Of a stretch of DNA of 62,461 bases, positions 17,614-26,781 are shown piece after piece (position 1 is the stretch's first letter; each line of letters begins with the position of its first letter). A program made the position numbers and the translations under genes. The DNA is from Microbacteriaceae bacterium (lineage in GTDB: Bacteria > Actinomycetota > Actinomycetes > Actinomycetales > Microbacteriaceae): positions 1 through 62,461 of the forward strand of contig JAVECW010000148.1 of NCBI GenBank assembly GCA_030841285.1. Reading direction: 5' to 3'. The notes under the pieces were generated by a model. That model was not told the origin of the DNA, searched no databases, and saw only the letters and a list, made by a program, of their open reading frames with translations.

Positions 17614-18464
17614 GCGCCAGCTCCGGCCTGGGCCCGGCGGGGATTGAGCGACGCCTGTCGAGGATTGAGCGCCGCGGCGAGACCGACGACGTACGGATGC
17701 TCGGGCGATCGGAGAAGCTCATCGATCGGTCCAAAACCCACCAGACGGCCGTGCTGCAGGACGGCCACGCTCGTCGTGACCTTGCGGAGCACGGCCAGGT
17801 CATGGCTGATGACGATCGCTGCGAACTCGCGACTCGCCTGGAGCTGCAGGATCAGGTCGACAACCGAGTCGCGCACTGTTGCGTCGATGGTCGCGGTCGG
17901 TTCATCCGCGATGAGGATGGATGGCCCGAGGACGAGCGCCTGGGCAATCGCGACGCGTTGCCGCTGACCGCTGCTGAGCTCGTACGGGTATTTGCTGAGC
18001 AGGCCCAGCGGGAGATGTACGGCATCCAGAATCGTCGCGACGCGCTCCCCTGCCGCACGCTGGCTGTAGTGTCGATCGCGTTCGAAGATGGGTGCGGCGA
18101 TGATCTCGGAAACCGTGAATGTCGAGGGCAGACGCGCACCGGCATCCTGTTCGAGGAAACCGACGTGGAAGGTCAGGCTGGCGCGCTGGCGCTTGCGCAG
18201 GCGACGCAGCGAGTAGCCCCGAACTGTCGCGTCTCCGCCCGTGATGCGCGGCGCGACCTCGCCCGAGCGCACCGCCACCTCACGTCCGGCCAGGATGCGC
18301 GCAAGCGTGCTCTTGCCCGATCCAGTCTCGCCCAGGAGTCCGAGAACCTCACCGGGCTCGACTCGTAGGCTCACCCCCCGCAGGGCGACGCACGAGGCGC
18401 TCGCGCCATGCGCTGGGTACTCGACTGACAGGTCGCTGACGGTGATCGCATTTTCGTGGGTCAC
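17610..18464 (-). CDS. ABC transporter ATPase (third nucleotide-binding domain of the peptide importer operon)
   Basis: This 284-residue single ATPase has Walker A GETGSGKST, signature LSSGQRQRVAIAQAL (Ser instead of the first Gly of LSGGQ), Walker B ILIADEPTATID and the switch His in VISHDLAVL. The C-terminus (RSPEHPYVVGLAAALNP) is of the oligopeptide/dipeptide type. It is extra, since the preceding gene already encodes two ATPase domains. The GTG at 18464 is the start; an open frame extends further upstream, but that part is antisense-like composition inside the neighbouring gene. Confidence 0.87.
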   Translation of the reverse strand: MTHENAITVSDLSVEYPAHGASASCVALRGVSLRVEPGEVLGLLGETGSGKSTLARILAGREVAVRSGEVAPRITGGDATVRGYSLRRLRKRQRASLTFHVGFLEQDAGARLPSTFTVSEIIAAPIFERDRHYSQRAAGERVATILDAVHLPLGLLSKYPYELSSGQRQRVAIAQALVLGPSILIADEPTATIDATVRDSVVDLILQLQASREFAAIVISHDLAVLRKVTTSVAVLQHGRLVGFGPIDELLRSPEHPYVVGLAAALNPRQASLNPRRAQAGAGA

Positions 18465-18474
18465 ATCACCGACA

Positions 18475-20202
18475 TTACGGGGTCGCTGTGCGAAGCGCGC
18501 GTAACTGCTCGCGTCGTTCCGCCTGCGCGACCGGATCCGGCACGGGCAGCGAGGCGAGCAACCTCTGCGTGTAGGCATCCTGCGGTGCGCCGAGGACTTG
18601 CTCGCCCGTTCCTTCTTCGACGAGCTTCCCGCGGTGCAGGACGGCGATACGGTCCGCCAGGAGATCGACCACCGCGAGGTCGTGGCTGATGAAGAGCGAC
18701 GCGAATCCGAATTCGCGCTGCAACTCGGCGAAGAGCTCGAGCACGCGAGCCTGCACGGACACGTCGAGCGCGGAGGTCGGCTCATCCGCGATGAGCAGGG
18801 TCGGCTCGAGCGCGAGCGCGCGCGCGAGGCTTGCACGCTGCCGCTGGCCTCCGCTCAACTCGTGCGGGAAGCGGTCGCCGTATGCCTTCGGCAGCTGCAC
18901 GGCCTCGAGTAGCTCGTTGACCCTTCCGCGCGCGGAGGCCGGACTCGATGCCCGGCCGTGCACCACGAGCGGCTCGGCCACGCACTCGGCGATCGTGAGC
19001 AGCGGGTTGAAACTCGACGCCGGGTCCTGGAACACGAAGCCGATCTCGCTGCGGACCTTCCTGAACCGCCGCTCGGAGATGCCATTCATCTCCAGGTCGA
19101 AGACCTTCAACGAGCCGCCCGTAACTCTGGTCAGACCACCGATCGCACGGCCGATCGTGGTCTTGCCAGAGCCGCTCTCGCCGACCAGGCCGAGCACCTC
19201 TCGTGGCCGGATCTGCAGGCTCACGCCGTCGACAGCGACGAAGCCCGGTCGCCCGAGGCGCCCGGGATACTGGATGCGGAGTTCCGTCGCCTCGACAACC
19301 GGCTTCTGCTCCTCCCAGTCGGCCGTGCGCGCGCTCGCGCGCTCCCTGGTCTTGAGCGTCCCCTGGCCGATGTATGGCACCGCGGCGAGGAGCCGCTGCG
19401 TGTATTCGTGCTGCGGCGAGGAGAACAGCGTGTACACATCCGCCTGCTCCACCACCTTCCCCTCGTACATGACAGCAACGCGATCGGCCAGGTCGGCGAC
19501 CACGCCCATGTTGTGCGTGATGAGCACGATGGCGGTGCCGAACTCATCGCGACACCGCCGCAGCAGGTCGAGGATCTCGGCCTGAACCGTCACGTCGAGC
19601 GCGGTGGTCGGCTCGTCCGCGACGATCAGGCCGGGGTCGAGCACGAGCGCCATCGCAATGACAACGCGCTGCTTCTGGCCACCGGAGAACTGGTGCGGGT
19701 AGTAGTTGACGCGCTTCTCGGGTTCCGGGATGCCGACCCGGTCGAGAATCTCGATCGCCTTCGCGCGGGCCTCGGCCCTCGAATACTTGCCGTGGGCACG
19801 CAGCCCCTCCGCGATCTGCCAGCCGACCGGATACACCGGGTTCAGTGCCGTCGACGGCTCCTGGAAGACCATCGCGACATCCGTGCCTCGCACCTCGCGC
19901 AGTTGCTTCTTGCTCAGCGAGACGATGTTGGCGTTCCTGAGTCCGTCCTTGCTGCTCAGCACGACAGCGCCGGAGGCGGTGGCCGTGTCCGGAAGGAGCC
20001 CCAGGATCGTCTTGGCCGTCACAGTCTTGCCACTGCCGCTCTCACCGACGATCGCGAGGACCTCGCCACGGCCGACCGTGAGACTGACCCCATCGACGGC
20101 CCTGACCGCCCCCGCGTCCGTCGAGAACGAAACGCTCAGGTCGACGATCTCTACAACATGGCTGCTCTCCACTGCGGGGCTGCGCCTTGCGACCTCGCTC
20201 AT
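18475..20202 (-). CDS. double ATPase of a peptide/nickel-type ABC importer (DppD-DppF fusion)
   Basis: This 575-residue protein has two complete ATPase halves. The first has Walker [10 protein letters not shown] and signature [15 protein letters not shown] with Walker [13 protein letters not shown]. The second has [24 protein letters not shown] and [11 protein letters not shown]. Each half ends with the peptide-transporter tail ([16 protein letters not shown] and [16 protein letters not shown]). It energises import by the two permeases encoded upstream. The ATG overlaps the upstream permease stop (ATGA). Fused DppD-DppF proteins are common in Actinobacteria. Confidence 0.93.
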   Translation of the reverse strand: MSEVARRSPAVESSHVVEIVDLSVSFSTDAGAVRAVDGVSLTVGRGEVLAIVGESGSGKTVTAKTILGLLPDTATASGAVVLSSKDGLRNANIVSLSKKQLREVRGTDVAMVFQEPSTALNPVYPVGWQIAEGLRAHGKYSRAEARAKAIEILDRVGIPEPEKRVNYYPHQFSGGQKQRVVIAMALVLDPGLIVADEPTTALDVTVQAEILDLLRRCRDEFGTAIVLITHNMGVVADLADRVAVMYEGKVVEQADVYTLFSSPQHEYTQRLLAAVPYIGQGTLKTRERASARTADWEEQKPVVEATELRIQYPGRLGRPGFVAVDGVSLQIRPREVLGLVGESGSGKTTIGRAIGGLTRVTGGSLKVFDLEMNGISERRFRKVRSEIGFVFQDPASSFNPLLTIAECVAEPLVVHGRASSPASARGRVNELLEAVQLPKAYGDRFPHELSGGQRQRASLARALALEPTLLIADEPTSALDVSVQARVLELFAELQREFGFASLFISHDLAVVDLLADRIAVLHRGKLVEEGTGEQVLGAPQDAYTQRLLASLPVPDPVAQAERREQLRALRTATP

Positions 20203-21275
20203 GGCCGAACCTCGCTTCCGTATCCGCCGGGTATTCCGCCTTCGAGCCCGCCCAGTCCCCCGGGGCCCGCCGTAAGCGTGCCGCCAGGGACGACGGAGGT
20301 TTCTGCGACCACACCGGCTGTGCCGGCGACAGCCCGCCGACCCCGTAGCCGTGGATCCGCGAGATCGTTGAGGCTCTCGCCGACGAGAGTGATCCCGAGG
20401 ACGCCGAGGACGATCGCAAGACCGGGGAACAGGGAAGTCCACCAAATCCCACTCGTCACATCCGATAACGCCTTGTTCAGGTCGTAGCCCCACTCGGACG
20501 CCGAAGTCGGTTCGATGCCGAAACCGAGGAAGCCGAGGCCCGCGAGGGTCAGGACCGCCTCGGAGGAGTTGAGTGTGAAGATCAGCGGCAGGGTTCGGGT
20601 CGAGTTGCGCAGCACGTGCCGAAACATGATCCGGCTGTTGCTCGCACCCACGACCTTGGCCGACTCGACGTACGCCTCGGCCTTGATCCGCACGGCCTCG
20701 GCGCGGATCACTCGGAAGTACTGCGGGATGAAGACGACTGTGATCGAGATCGCGGCAGCGAAGATGCCGCCCCACAGGCTCGACTGCCCGCCGCTGATCA
20801 CGATCGCCATCACGATCGCGAGGAGCAGCGAGGGAAAAGCATAGATCGCGTCACAGACGACGACCAGCACCCGGTCGAGCCAGCCGCCGAAGTAGCCGGA
20901 CACCAACCCGAGGAAGATACCCGCGAAGATCGACAGCAGCACCGACACGATGATCACGACGATCGCAGTCTGCGCACCCCACAGCACGCGGGAATAGACG
21001 TCGAAGCCGCCGACTGTCGTGCCCCAGATGTGCGCACCGCCCGGAGCCTGCTGGGCTCCGAACTGGCCATGCGCATCACTGAGCTGCGCATAGCCGTATG
21101 GCGAGATGACGGGCGCGAAGATCGCCACAAGCACGAAGATACCCGTGATGACAAGGCCGGCAATGAGCATGCCACGCTGCAGGCCGACGCTCTGCCGGAG
21201 CTGGTGGATGACGGGAATGCGGCTCCAGATGCTCCGCTTGGCGGTCGGCGTGGTCGCGAGCGACGGCTCGGTCAT
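20199..21275 (-). CDS. ABC importer permease, DppC/OppC type
   Basis: This 358-residue permease has an N-terminal cytoplasmic segment, a first helix (GMLIAGLVITGIFVLVAIFAPV), an extracellular loop with GTTVGGFDVYSRVLWGAQ, then the inner-membrane transport domain. The ATPase-coupling EAA-type loop lies near AYVESAKVVGASNSRIMF. The C-terminal tail is Gly/Pro-rich. It pairs with the DppB-type permease directly upstream (start two bases before that gene's stop region), forming the translocation channel for a peptide-like substrate. Confidence 0.92.
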   Translation of the reverse strand: MTEPSLATTPTAKRSIWSRIPVIHQLRQSVGLQRGMLIAGLVITGIFVLVAIFAPVISPYGYAQLSDAHGQFGAQQAPGGAHIWGTTVGGFDVYSRVLWGAQTAIVVIIVSVLLSIFAGIFLGLVSGYFGGWLDRVLVVVCDAIYAFPSLLLAIVMAIVISGGQSSLWGGIFAAAISITVVFIPQYFRVIRAEAVRIKAEAYVESAKVVGASNSRIMFRHVLRNSTRTLPLIFTLNSSEAVLTLAGLGFLGFGIEPTSASEWGYDLNKALSDVTSGIWWTSLFPGLAIVLGVLGITLVGESLNDLADPRLRGRRAVAGTAGVVAETSVVPGGTLTAGPGGLGGLEGGIPGGYGSEVRP

Positions 21276-21276
21276 C

Positions 21277-22389
21277 TCAGTACCTCACTCTCGGGTCGAT
21301 GAGCGCCGCGATGATGTCGACGATGAAGTTGGTCACGGCGATGATGACCGCGAGCAGCGCGACCATGCCCTGTACAGCGACGAAGTCACGTGCCTGCAGG
21401 TAATGCACGAGCTGGAATCCGAGGCCCTTCCACTCGAACGTCGTCTCGGTCAGGACCGCACCGCCGAGCAGCAGGGCGATCTGCAGGCCGATGACCGTAA
21501 TGATCGGGATGAGGGCGGGTCGATACGCGTGCTTGCGCACGAGCCGGATCTCGCTCACGCCGCGTGAACGCGCGGAATCCACGTATTCGGTCGAAAGGGT
21601 GCCGATCACGTTCGTGCGGACGAGGCGGAGGAAGACCCCAGCCGTCAGGAGTCCGAGCGCGATGGCGGGCAGCACCGCATGACTCAGCACGTCGCCGACG
21701 ATGGCGGGGTCGCCGGTCTGGAACGCGTCGATCAGGTAGATGCCAGTCGGGCTCGGCAGCGTCTGCATGGCCAGCTCCGCGCTCGTCGATGCGCGACCCG
21801 CGACCGGAAGCCAGTTGAGCCAGATCGAGAACACGAGCTTGAGTAAGAGGCCCGCAAAGAACACGGGCGTGGCATAGCAGAGGATCGCGAACACACGCAG
21901 GAACGCGTCCCTGCCCTTATCGCGGTAATACGCCGCCACCATGCCGAGCGGGATGCCGACCACGAATGCGACAATCAGGGCGTAGAAGGCGAGCTCGAGC
22001 GTCGCCGACCCGTACGTCAACAGCACCTGGACCACGGGTTGGTTATCGCTCAGCGTCGTGCCGAAGTCGCCAGTGAACGCATGTCCCAGGTACTCGAAGT
22101 ACTGCACGTAGAGCGGGCGGTCATATCCGGCGGCATGGATGCGCTCGGCCAACTGGGCCGCGCTCAGTCGGCCACCAAGGGCCGCCGTGATCGGGTCGCC
22201 CGTCGACCGCATCAGCACGAAGACCAGGGTGACGAGGATGAAGATGGTCGGGATGATGAGCAGCACGCGCACGACGATGTAGCGCGCGAGCCCGCCGCCG
22301 GAGCCTCCCTGCTTTCGCTTCTGGAGCCGCCCAGGCTCCGCGGGCCCTGGAACGGTATCGGGCGACAACGGGGTTGTGACAGACGACAT
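21277..22389 (-). CDS. ABC importer permease, DppB/OppB type
   Basis: This permease is about 370 residues. It has a cytoplasmic Gly/Pro/Lys-rich start, the first helix IVVRVLLIIPTIFILVTLVFVLM, then RSTGDPITAALGGRLSAAQ, typical of the DppB family. The remaining helices and the coupling loop (EYVDSARSRGVSEIRLVRKHA) follow. The ATG at 22389 (MSSVTTPL) is preferred over an earlier in-frame start at 22437, which would overlap the hairpin upstream. The gene is separated from the binding-protein gene by that hairpin. Confidence 0.92.
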   Translation of the reverse strand: MSSVTTPLSPDTVPGPAEPGRLQKRKQGGSGGGLARYIVVRVLLIIPTIFILVTLVFVLMRSTGDPITAALGGRLSAAQLAERIHAAGYDRPLYVQYFEYLGHAFTGDFGTTLSDNQPVVQVLLTYGSATLELAFYALIVAFVVGIPLGMVAAYYRDKGRDAFLRVFAILCYATPVFFAGLLLKLVFSIWLNWLPVAGRASTSAELAMQTLPSPTGIYLIDAFQTGDPAIVGDVLSHAVLPAIALGLLTAGVFLRLVRTNVIGTLSTEYVDSARSRGVSEIRLVRKHAYRPALIPIITVIGLQIALLLGGAVLTETTFEWKGLGFQLVHYLQARDFVAVQGMVALLAVIIAVTNFIVDIIAALIDPRVRY

Positions 22390-22421
22390 AGCTACCAATC
22401 GTGGGTGACCCGGGTGCGAAG

Positions 22422-22452
22422 GGGGGCGACTCGCCAACTGCGAGTCGCCCCC
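22422..22452 (-). terminator. 13-bp hairpin between binding-protein and permease genes
   Basis: A perfect stem, gggggcgactcgc with gcgagtcgccccc, closes a 5-base loop. It lies inside the operon, after the lipoprotein stop, and has no U-tract. Such hairpins usually cause partial termination or protect the upstream mRNA, giving more binding protein than permease. Confidence 0.8.
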
Positions 22453-22482
22453 GTTGTCAGGAGATGCTATCCCCCTGCGCGT

Positions 22483-24114
22483 CTAGCTCTTCGCGAGGGC
22501 CGCGTACCGGAACTTGAACGACGCGTCGAGCGTCTGGTCAGTACCCGTCACGGACTTGCCGACGACGGCGACCTGTGCGCCCTGCAGCAGCGGCAGGGTC
22601 GACAGGTCGGCAGCCACCTTGGCCTGGATCTCTTCGATCAGCTTCGTTCGCGCGGCCTTGTCGGTCGTGCTCAGTTGCTGGGCGATGAGTGCCTGGACGT
22701 CGGGGTTGTCGTAGTGGTTGCCTACGAAGTTCTCCTTCACGAAGAACGGCGACAGGTAGTTGTCAGCATCCGAGTAGTCAGGGAACCAGCCGAGCTGGTA
22801 CGCCGGATACACGTCCTTGACGCGATCCTTCACGTACTGCACGTACTCGGTCTGCTGCAGGTTGACCTTGAACAGCCCGCCCTTCTCAAGCTGGTCCTTC
22901 ACCAACGCGTACTCGTCTCCCGACGAAGGCCCATAATGCTCGTTGTTGTACTGGAGATCGAGCGACACCGGCGTGCTCACGCCTGCGGCCGCGAGGGCTG
23001 CCTTCGCCTTATCGAGGCTCGGTCCCCCGTTGCCGTCGCCGTAGAGGGTCTTGAGCACCTCGGTCGCGCCGGTCAAGCCCGCGGGAACGTAGGAGTACAG
23101 GGGTGTGTATGTGTTCTTGTATACCTGCTTGGCGATCGACGCGCGGTCAACGAGATCGGCCGCGGCCTGACGCACAGCGAGAGCCTTGGCCGGGTCTGGC
23201 GTGGTCGACGTCGCGCCGTACGGCTGCGAGTTGAAGTTGAAGACGATGTAGCGGATCTCGCCACCGGGGCCGTCGACGACCTTCACGTTCTTGTCGGTGC
23301 GCAGGCTCTCGATGTCCGTCGCCGAGAGGCTCCGGAATGCAACATCTATTCCGCCCTTTTGTACGTCCAGCTTGAGGTTGGACGACGAAGCGTAGTACTT
23401 GACGTTGACGTTGGCGGTCTTCGCCTTGCCGAGGAGCCCTTGGTAACCAGGGTTCGCCTTGTATGCAATAAGTTCGTTGAACTTGTAGCTCGTGATCGTG
23501 TACTGCCCAGCGAACGCATCGCCCTTCACGATCGTCTGGTCGGGCGTCACCTTGTCCGCCGAGAAGACCTGCTCGTCGACGATGGGACCGGCCGGGCTTG
23601 AGAGCACCTGCGCGAAGGTCTGGTCATTTGCGCTCTTGAGCTTGAACACGACAGTCGTCGGGTCGGGAGCCGAGACGCTCTCGAGGTTCACCAGTAGCGA
23701 CGCAGGACCGTTGGGGTCATTGATCTTGAGCTGGCGGTCGAACGTGAATTTGATGTCGGACGAGGTCAGGTCGTGGCCGTTCGCGAACTTAAGGCCCTTT
23801 TTGAGAATCACCGTGTACTCGGTGGGCGACGTGAAGGTCCCCGACACGGCGATGTCCGGCTTGACCTCGGGGCTGCCGTATGGCGTGTTCATCAGGAACG
23901 GGAAAACCTGATTCATGACCGCGAATGATCCGTTGTCATATGAACCGGCCGGGTCGAGCGTCGTGACCTTGTCGGTGGTTCCGATCGTCAGCGAGCCGGA
24001 GCTGCCAGTGCCCGTGTTCGCGCCTCCTGCGCAGCCGGCGAGTACCAATGCCGTCGCCGCGAACGCGGCCGATGCGGCGAGAAGCCGCTTGCCGCTGATA
24101 GTTGCGGATTTCAT
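22483..24114 (-). CDS. peptide-type ABC solute-binding lipoprotein (SBP family 5)
   Basis: This 543-residue extracytoplasmic lipoprotein has a signal sequence ending in the lipobox LVLAGC with lipidated Cys28, then a Gly/Thr/Ser linker. The family 5 fold shows in TTDKVTTLDPAGSYDNGSF near the N-terminus, the segment FANGHDLTSSDIKFTFDR and the late LGWFPDYSDADNYLSPFF. It delivers a peptide-like or related solute to the permeases. It is first in the operon, with AAGAGG upstream of the ATG. The ligand cannot be inferred. Confidence 0.93.
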   Translation of the reverse strand: MKSATISGKRLLAASAAFAATALVLAGCAGGANTGTGSSGSLTIGTTDKVTTLDPAGSYDNGSFAVMNQVFPFLMNTPYGSPEVKPDIAVSGTFTSPTEYTVILKKGLKFANGHDLTSSDIKFTFDRQLKINDPNGPASLLVNLESVSAPDPTTVVFKLKSANDQTFAQVLSSPAGPIVDEQVFSADKVTPDQTIVKGDAFAGQYTITSYKFNELIAYKANPGYQGLLGKAKTANVNVKYYASSSNLKLDVQKGGIDVAFRSLSATDIESLRTDKNVKVVDGPGGEIRYIVFNFNSQPYGATSTTPDPAKALAVRQAAADLVDRASIAKQVYKNTYTPLYSYVPAGLTGATEVLKTLYGDGNGGPSLDKAKAALAAAGVSTPVSLDLQYNNEHYGPSSGDEYALVKDQLEKGGLFKVNLQQTEYVQYVKDRVKDVYPAYQLGWFPDYSDADNYLSPFFVKENFVGNHYDNPDVQALIAQQLSTTDKAARTKLIEEIQAKVAADLSTLPLLQGAQVAVVGKSVTGTDQTLDASFKFRYAALAKS

Positions 24115-24220
24115 AACCGTGCTACCTCTTCCTGGTGGGGGTCATGAGCGCGGGGGCTCGCTGGGAACCCGCTGTGTGCGCCGATACAGCCAGTAGTAAC
24201 ACAGAATGAGCGTCGACAGC

Positions 24221-24243
24221 CGACACATGGATGATTTGTGTCG
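24221..24243. promoter_or_regulatory. short inverted repeat between dnaG and the importer operon
   Basis: cgacaca and tgtgtcg form a 7-bp dyad with a 9-base centre. It lies upstream of the ABC importer operon and downstream of dnaG, both on the minus strand. It could be an operator of the importer or part of a dnaG terminator; nothing decides. Confidence 0.3.
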
Positions 24244-24263
24244 AAATCTTAACCCGAACGCAA

Positions 24264-26192
24264 CTATCCTTCGCGGAGCTGCCGTCTCTCCGCCTCGACC
24301 TGAACAAGCTCGCGCTGCAACTGCGAATACGCATCGCGATTGCCCGGATCCGCCCGCTGCAATTGCCCGAGCAGCTCGGCCTTCCTGCGCAGCAGGTCCC
24401 TCTCGATAAGCGCTCCCGTTACGCCGCGCGCATACGCCTCGAGCTCGCGCTCCGACCGCTCGGGAATCGGTGCGACGCCGAGTTGCTTCACCAGCGTCGC
24501 GAACGGCGCGGGCACCTCATCGATGACCTTGGTGAGCCACTCCGGCGTCTCCATGGCGTCGAGTGTCGTGGCGATCCCGTCGCGCACGACGGCGAGGCTC
24601 TGGTTGGTGAAGCTCGCCTGGGTCGCGCGCTGGGTGAGTTCGCGCCCGACCAGGCTCGGAAGCTGCAGCATGGCCATGAGCGCGTCGCGTTCCAGCCTGG
24701 TTGCGAGGTCGGTCGGCAACTGCACGAGCGATGGCCCGTCCTGCTGACCCTGTCCCCCCGCGTTCGCGCCGTGCTGGCCCCCGCCTTGCCAGCCACCCTG
24801 CCGGTCTGCGCCTTGCCTGTCCGCGCCCTGCGACTGATTCGGGCGCTGGCTCTGGCCGCCCTGGGCGCTCTGGCCGCTTGACCGCGCGGCCGTAACCGCT
24901 CGCGTCACTTCGCCAAGGTCCATTCCGAGCATGCGAGCCAGCTCGCGGGTGTATCCGGGTCGCAGCGAGGTGTCACGGATGTCGGACACGACAGGAGCGG
25001 CCGTGCGCAGTGCCGCCACCCTGCCCTCCACGGTGTCCAGGTTGTATTGCGCGAGCACCTGCCGAATCATGAACTCGAACATGGGCTTCTTGGTGTCGAT
25101 CATGCGCCGGACGGCGGCGTCGCCGTGCTGCAGCCGAAGATCGCATGGGTCGAGGCCATCCGGCCCGACCGCGACGTAGGTCTGCGCGGCGAAACGCTGC
25201 TCCTCGCTGAAGGCACGCATCGCAGCCTTCTGCCCGGCAGCATCCGGATCGAAGGTGAACACGACCTCGCCGAGCCCGCTCTCATCGCCCAGGATGCGGC
25301 GAAGCACCTTGATGTGGTCGACACCGAATGCGGTTCCACACGTCGCGACGGCCGTCGTGATGCCGGCGAGGTGGCACGCCATAACGTCGGTATACCCCTC
25401 GACCACGACAACCTGATGACCGCGCGAGATGTCACGTTTGGCGAGGTCGAGCCCGTAGAGGACCTGCGCTTTGTGGTACACGGGCGTCTCCGGGGTGTTG
25501 AGGTACTTCGGCCCCTTGTCGTCGTCGAGCAGCTTGCGTGCGCCGAAGCCGATGGTCTGCCCCGTCACGTCGCGGATCGGCCAGACCAGGCGCCCGCGGA
25601 AGCGATCGTAGATCCCGCGATCCCCGCTCGAGACCAGACCGCTCACGGTGAGTTCGTCTTCGGTGAAACCCTTGGCCCGCAGGTGCTTGGTGAGTTCATC
25701 CCAGCTCTTGGGCGCGAAGCCGACGCCGAAGCGGCCGGCAGCGAGGGCGTCGAAGCCGCGCTCGCCCAGGAAGCGGCGGCCGATCTCGGCCTCCGGCGAC
25801 GAGAGCCGATCGATGAAGAACTCCTCCGCTGCCGCGTTGGCCGCGAGGATGCGAGCGCGGTTGCCGAGCTCAGGCGCACGCCCGCCATCCTCGTAGTGCA
25901 GCTCGAACCCGATCCGGCCCGCGAGGCGCTCGACGGCCTCAGCGAAGCTCACGTGGTCCATCTTCTGCAGGAAGGAATAGACGTCGCCGCTCTCCCCGCA
26001 GCCGAAGCAGTGGTACATGCCCACCTGTGGTCGAACGTGAAAACTGGGGCTCCGCTCGTCGTGGAACGGGCACAAGCCCTTGAGCGAGCCGACGCCCGCC
26101 GATCGGAGACTCACAAAGTCGCCAACGACGTCGGAGATGTTCGTGCGAGCCTTGACCTCTTCGATATCGGTTTGACGAATGAGGCCGGCCAT
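24264..26192 (-). CDS. dnaG: DNA primase
   Basis: This 642-residue primase makes RNA primers at the replication fork. The zinc-binding CHC2 domain has Cys41, His44, Cys62 and Cys65 (CPFHDERSPSFH, then YHCFGCGESGD). The RNA-polymerase/Toprim core includes VVVEGYTDVMACHLAG and FTFDPDAAGQKA. A Gln/Gly-rich low-complexity linker (about residues 440-485) separates it from the helicase-binding C-terminal domain, which ends in a coiled-coil-like KAELLGQLQRADPGNRDAYSQL region. The ATG start is clear. It is the last gene of the housekeeping block with dgt and dusB. Confidence 0.96.
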   Translation of the reverse strand: MAGLIRQTDIEEVKARTNISDVVGDFVSLRSAGVGSLKGLCPFHDERSPSFHVRPQVGMYHCFGCGESGDVYSFLQKMDHVSFAEAVERLAGRIGFELHYEDGGRAPELGNRARILAANAAAEEFFIDRLSSPEAEIGRRFLGERGFDALAAGRFGVGFAPKSWDELTKHLRAKGFTEDELTVSGLVSSGDRGIYDRFRGRLVWPIRDVTGQTIGFGARKLLDDDKGPKYLNTPETPVYHKAQVLYGLDLAKRDISRGHQVVVVEGYTDVMACHLAGITTAVATCGTAFGVDHIKVLRRILGDESGLGEVVFTFDPDAAGQKAAMRAFSEEQRFAAQTYVAVGPDGLDPCDLRLQHGDAAVRRMIDTKKPMFEFMIRQVLAQYNLDTVEGRVAALRTAAPVVSDIRDTSLRPGYTRELARMLGMDLGEVTRAVTAARSSGQSAQGGQSQRPNQSQGADRQGADRQGGWQGGGQHGANAGGQGQQDGPSLVQLPTDLATRLERDALMAMLQLPSLVGRELTQRATQASFTNQSLAVVRDGIATTLDAMETPEWLTKVIDEVPAPFATLVKQLGVAPIPERSERELEAYARGVTGALIERDLLRRKAELLGQLQRADPGNRDAYSQLQRELVQVEAERRQLREG

Positions 26193-26201
26193 GGGACGAG
26201 T

Positions 26202-26741
26202 CTACTGAGAGAGATCCTTCTTCTTGCGCGGCCTGGTGTTCTCGGCGATCGACACGATGGCGACGAACATCTCGATCACGACGCGGAGCAAGAGGATCGA
26301 CAGCAGCGCACCGACAACGGTGAGCAGTAGACCGAACAGAAACAGCAGTACGCCCCAGAACGAGTGCGTCGCGATGGCCGTCGAGAGACTGGTGATCAGA
26401 CCGAAGACCGCGCTGAGCGCGATCAGCACAAGACCGACGACATAAACGGGACCAGCCAGGGTCCTCGTGACGAACTTGGTGAAGGTGAAGTCGAAAATGG
26501 TCGAGAAGAAGCGGTCGTTGTCGAGCCGCTCGGCGAGCACCTCTGCCGGAGGGCGCGACCGGTCAGCCGAGGGAGGCGCGATGCCCTCGATCGGGATCTG
26601 CTCGGCAGGAATCTGCGCGCCGGGGCTCTGCTCGGCGGGAATCTGCTCGGCGGGAATCTGCTCGCTGGGAGGAGTGTCGCCTGGGGTCGTGACGGCCTCG
26701 GTCGCTTGCTCGCCATCCGCTGGTGGAATACGCGCGCTCAT
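26202..26741 (-). CDS. DUF4282 membrane protein with N-terminal pentapeptide repeats
   Basis: The protein has 179 residues. The N-terminal 60 residues are disordered and hold five pentapeptides, EQIPA or close variants. The C-terminal half fits DUF4282: the FFSTIFDFTFTKFVTRTLAG segment, then two long hydrophobic helices (VYVVGLVLIALSAVFGLI and FLFGLLLTVVGALLSILLLRVVIEM), and a basic tail (RPRKKKD). The family has no known role. The gene is tightly placed nine bases ahead of dnaG, between dgt and dnaG. Confidence 0.85.
   Translation of the reverse strand: MSARIPPADGEQATEAVTTPGDTPPSEQIPAEQIPAEQSPGAQIPAEQIPIEGIAPPSADRSRPPAEVLAERLDNDRFFSTIFDFTFTKFVTRTLAGPVYVVGLVLIALSAVFGLITSLSTAIATHSFWGVLLFLFGLLLTVVGALLSILLLRVVIEMFVAIVSIAENTRPRKKKDLSQ
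26593..26667. repeat. five 15-base tandem repeats encoding EQIPA-like units
   Basis: Five adjacent units of 15 bases share the core atctgctcggcgg. Unit 2 and the ends are slightly diverged. The period keeps the frame of the DUF4282 gene. Confidence 0.88.
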
Positions 26742-26781
26742 GGTGTCCTCCTGTTGACCCTATTCTCCAGCATTCGGCCAC

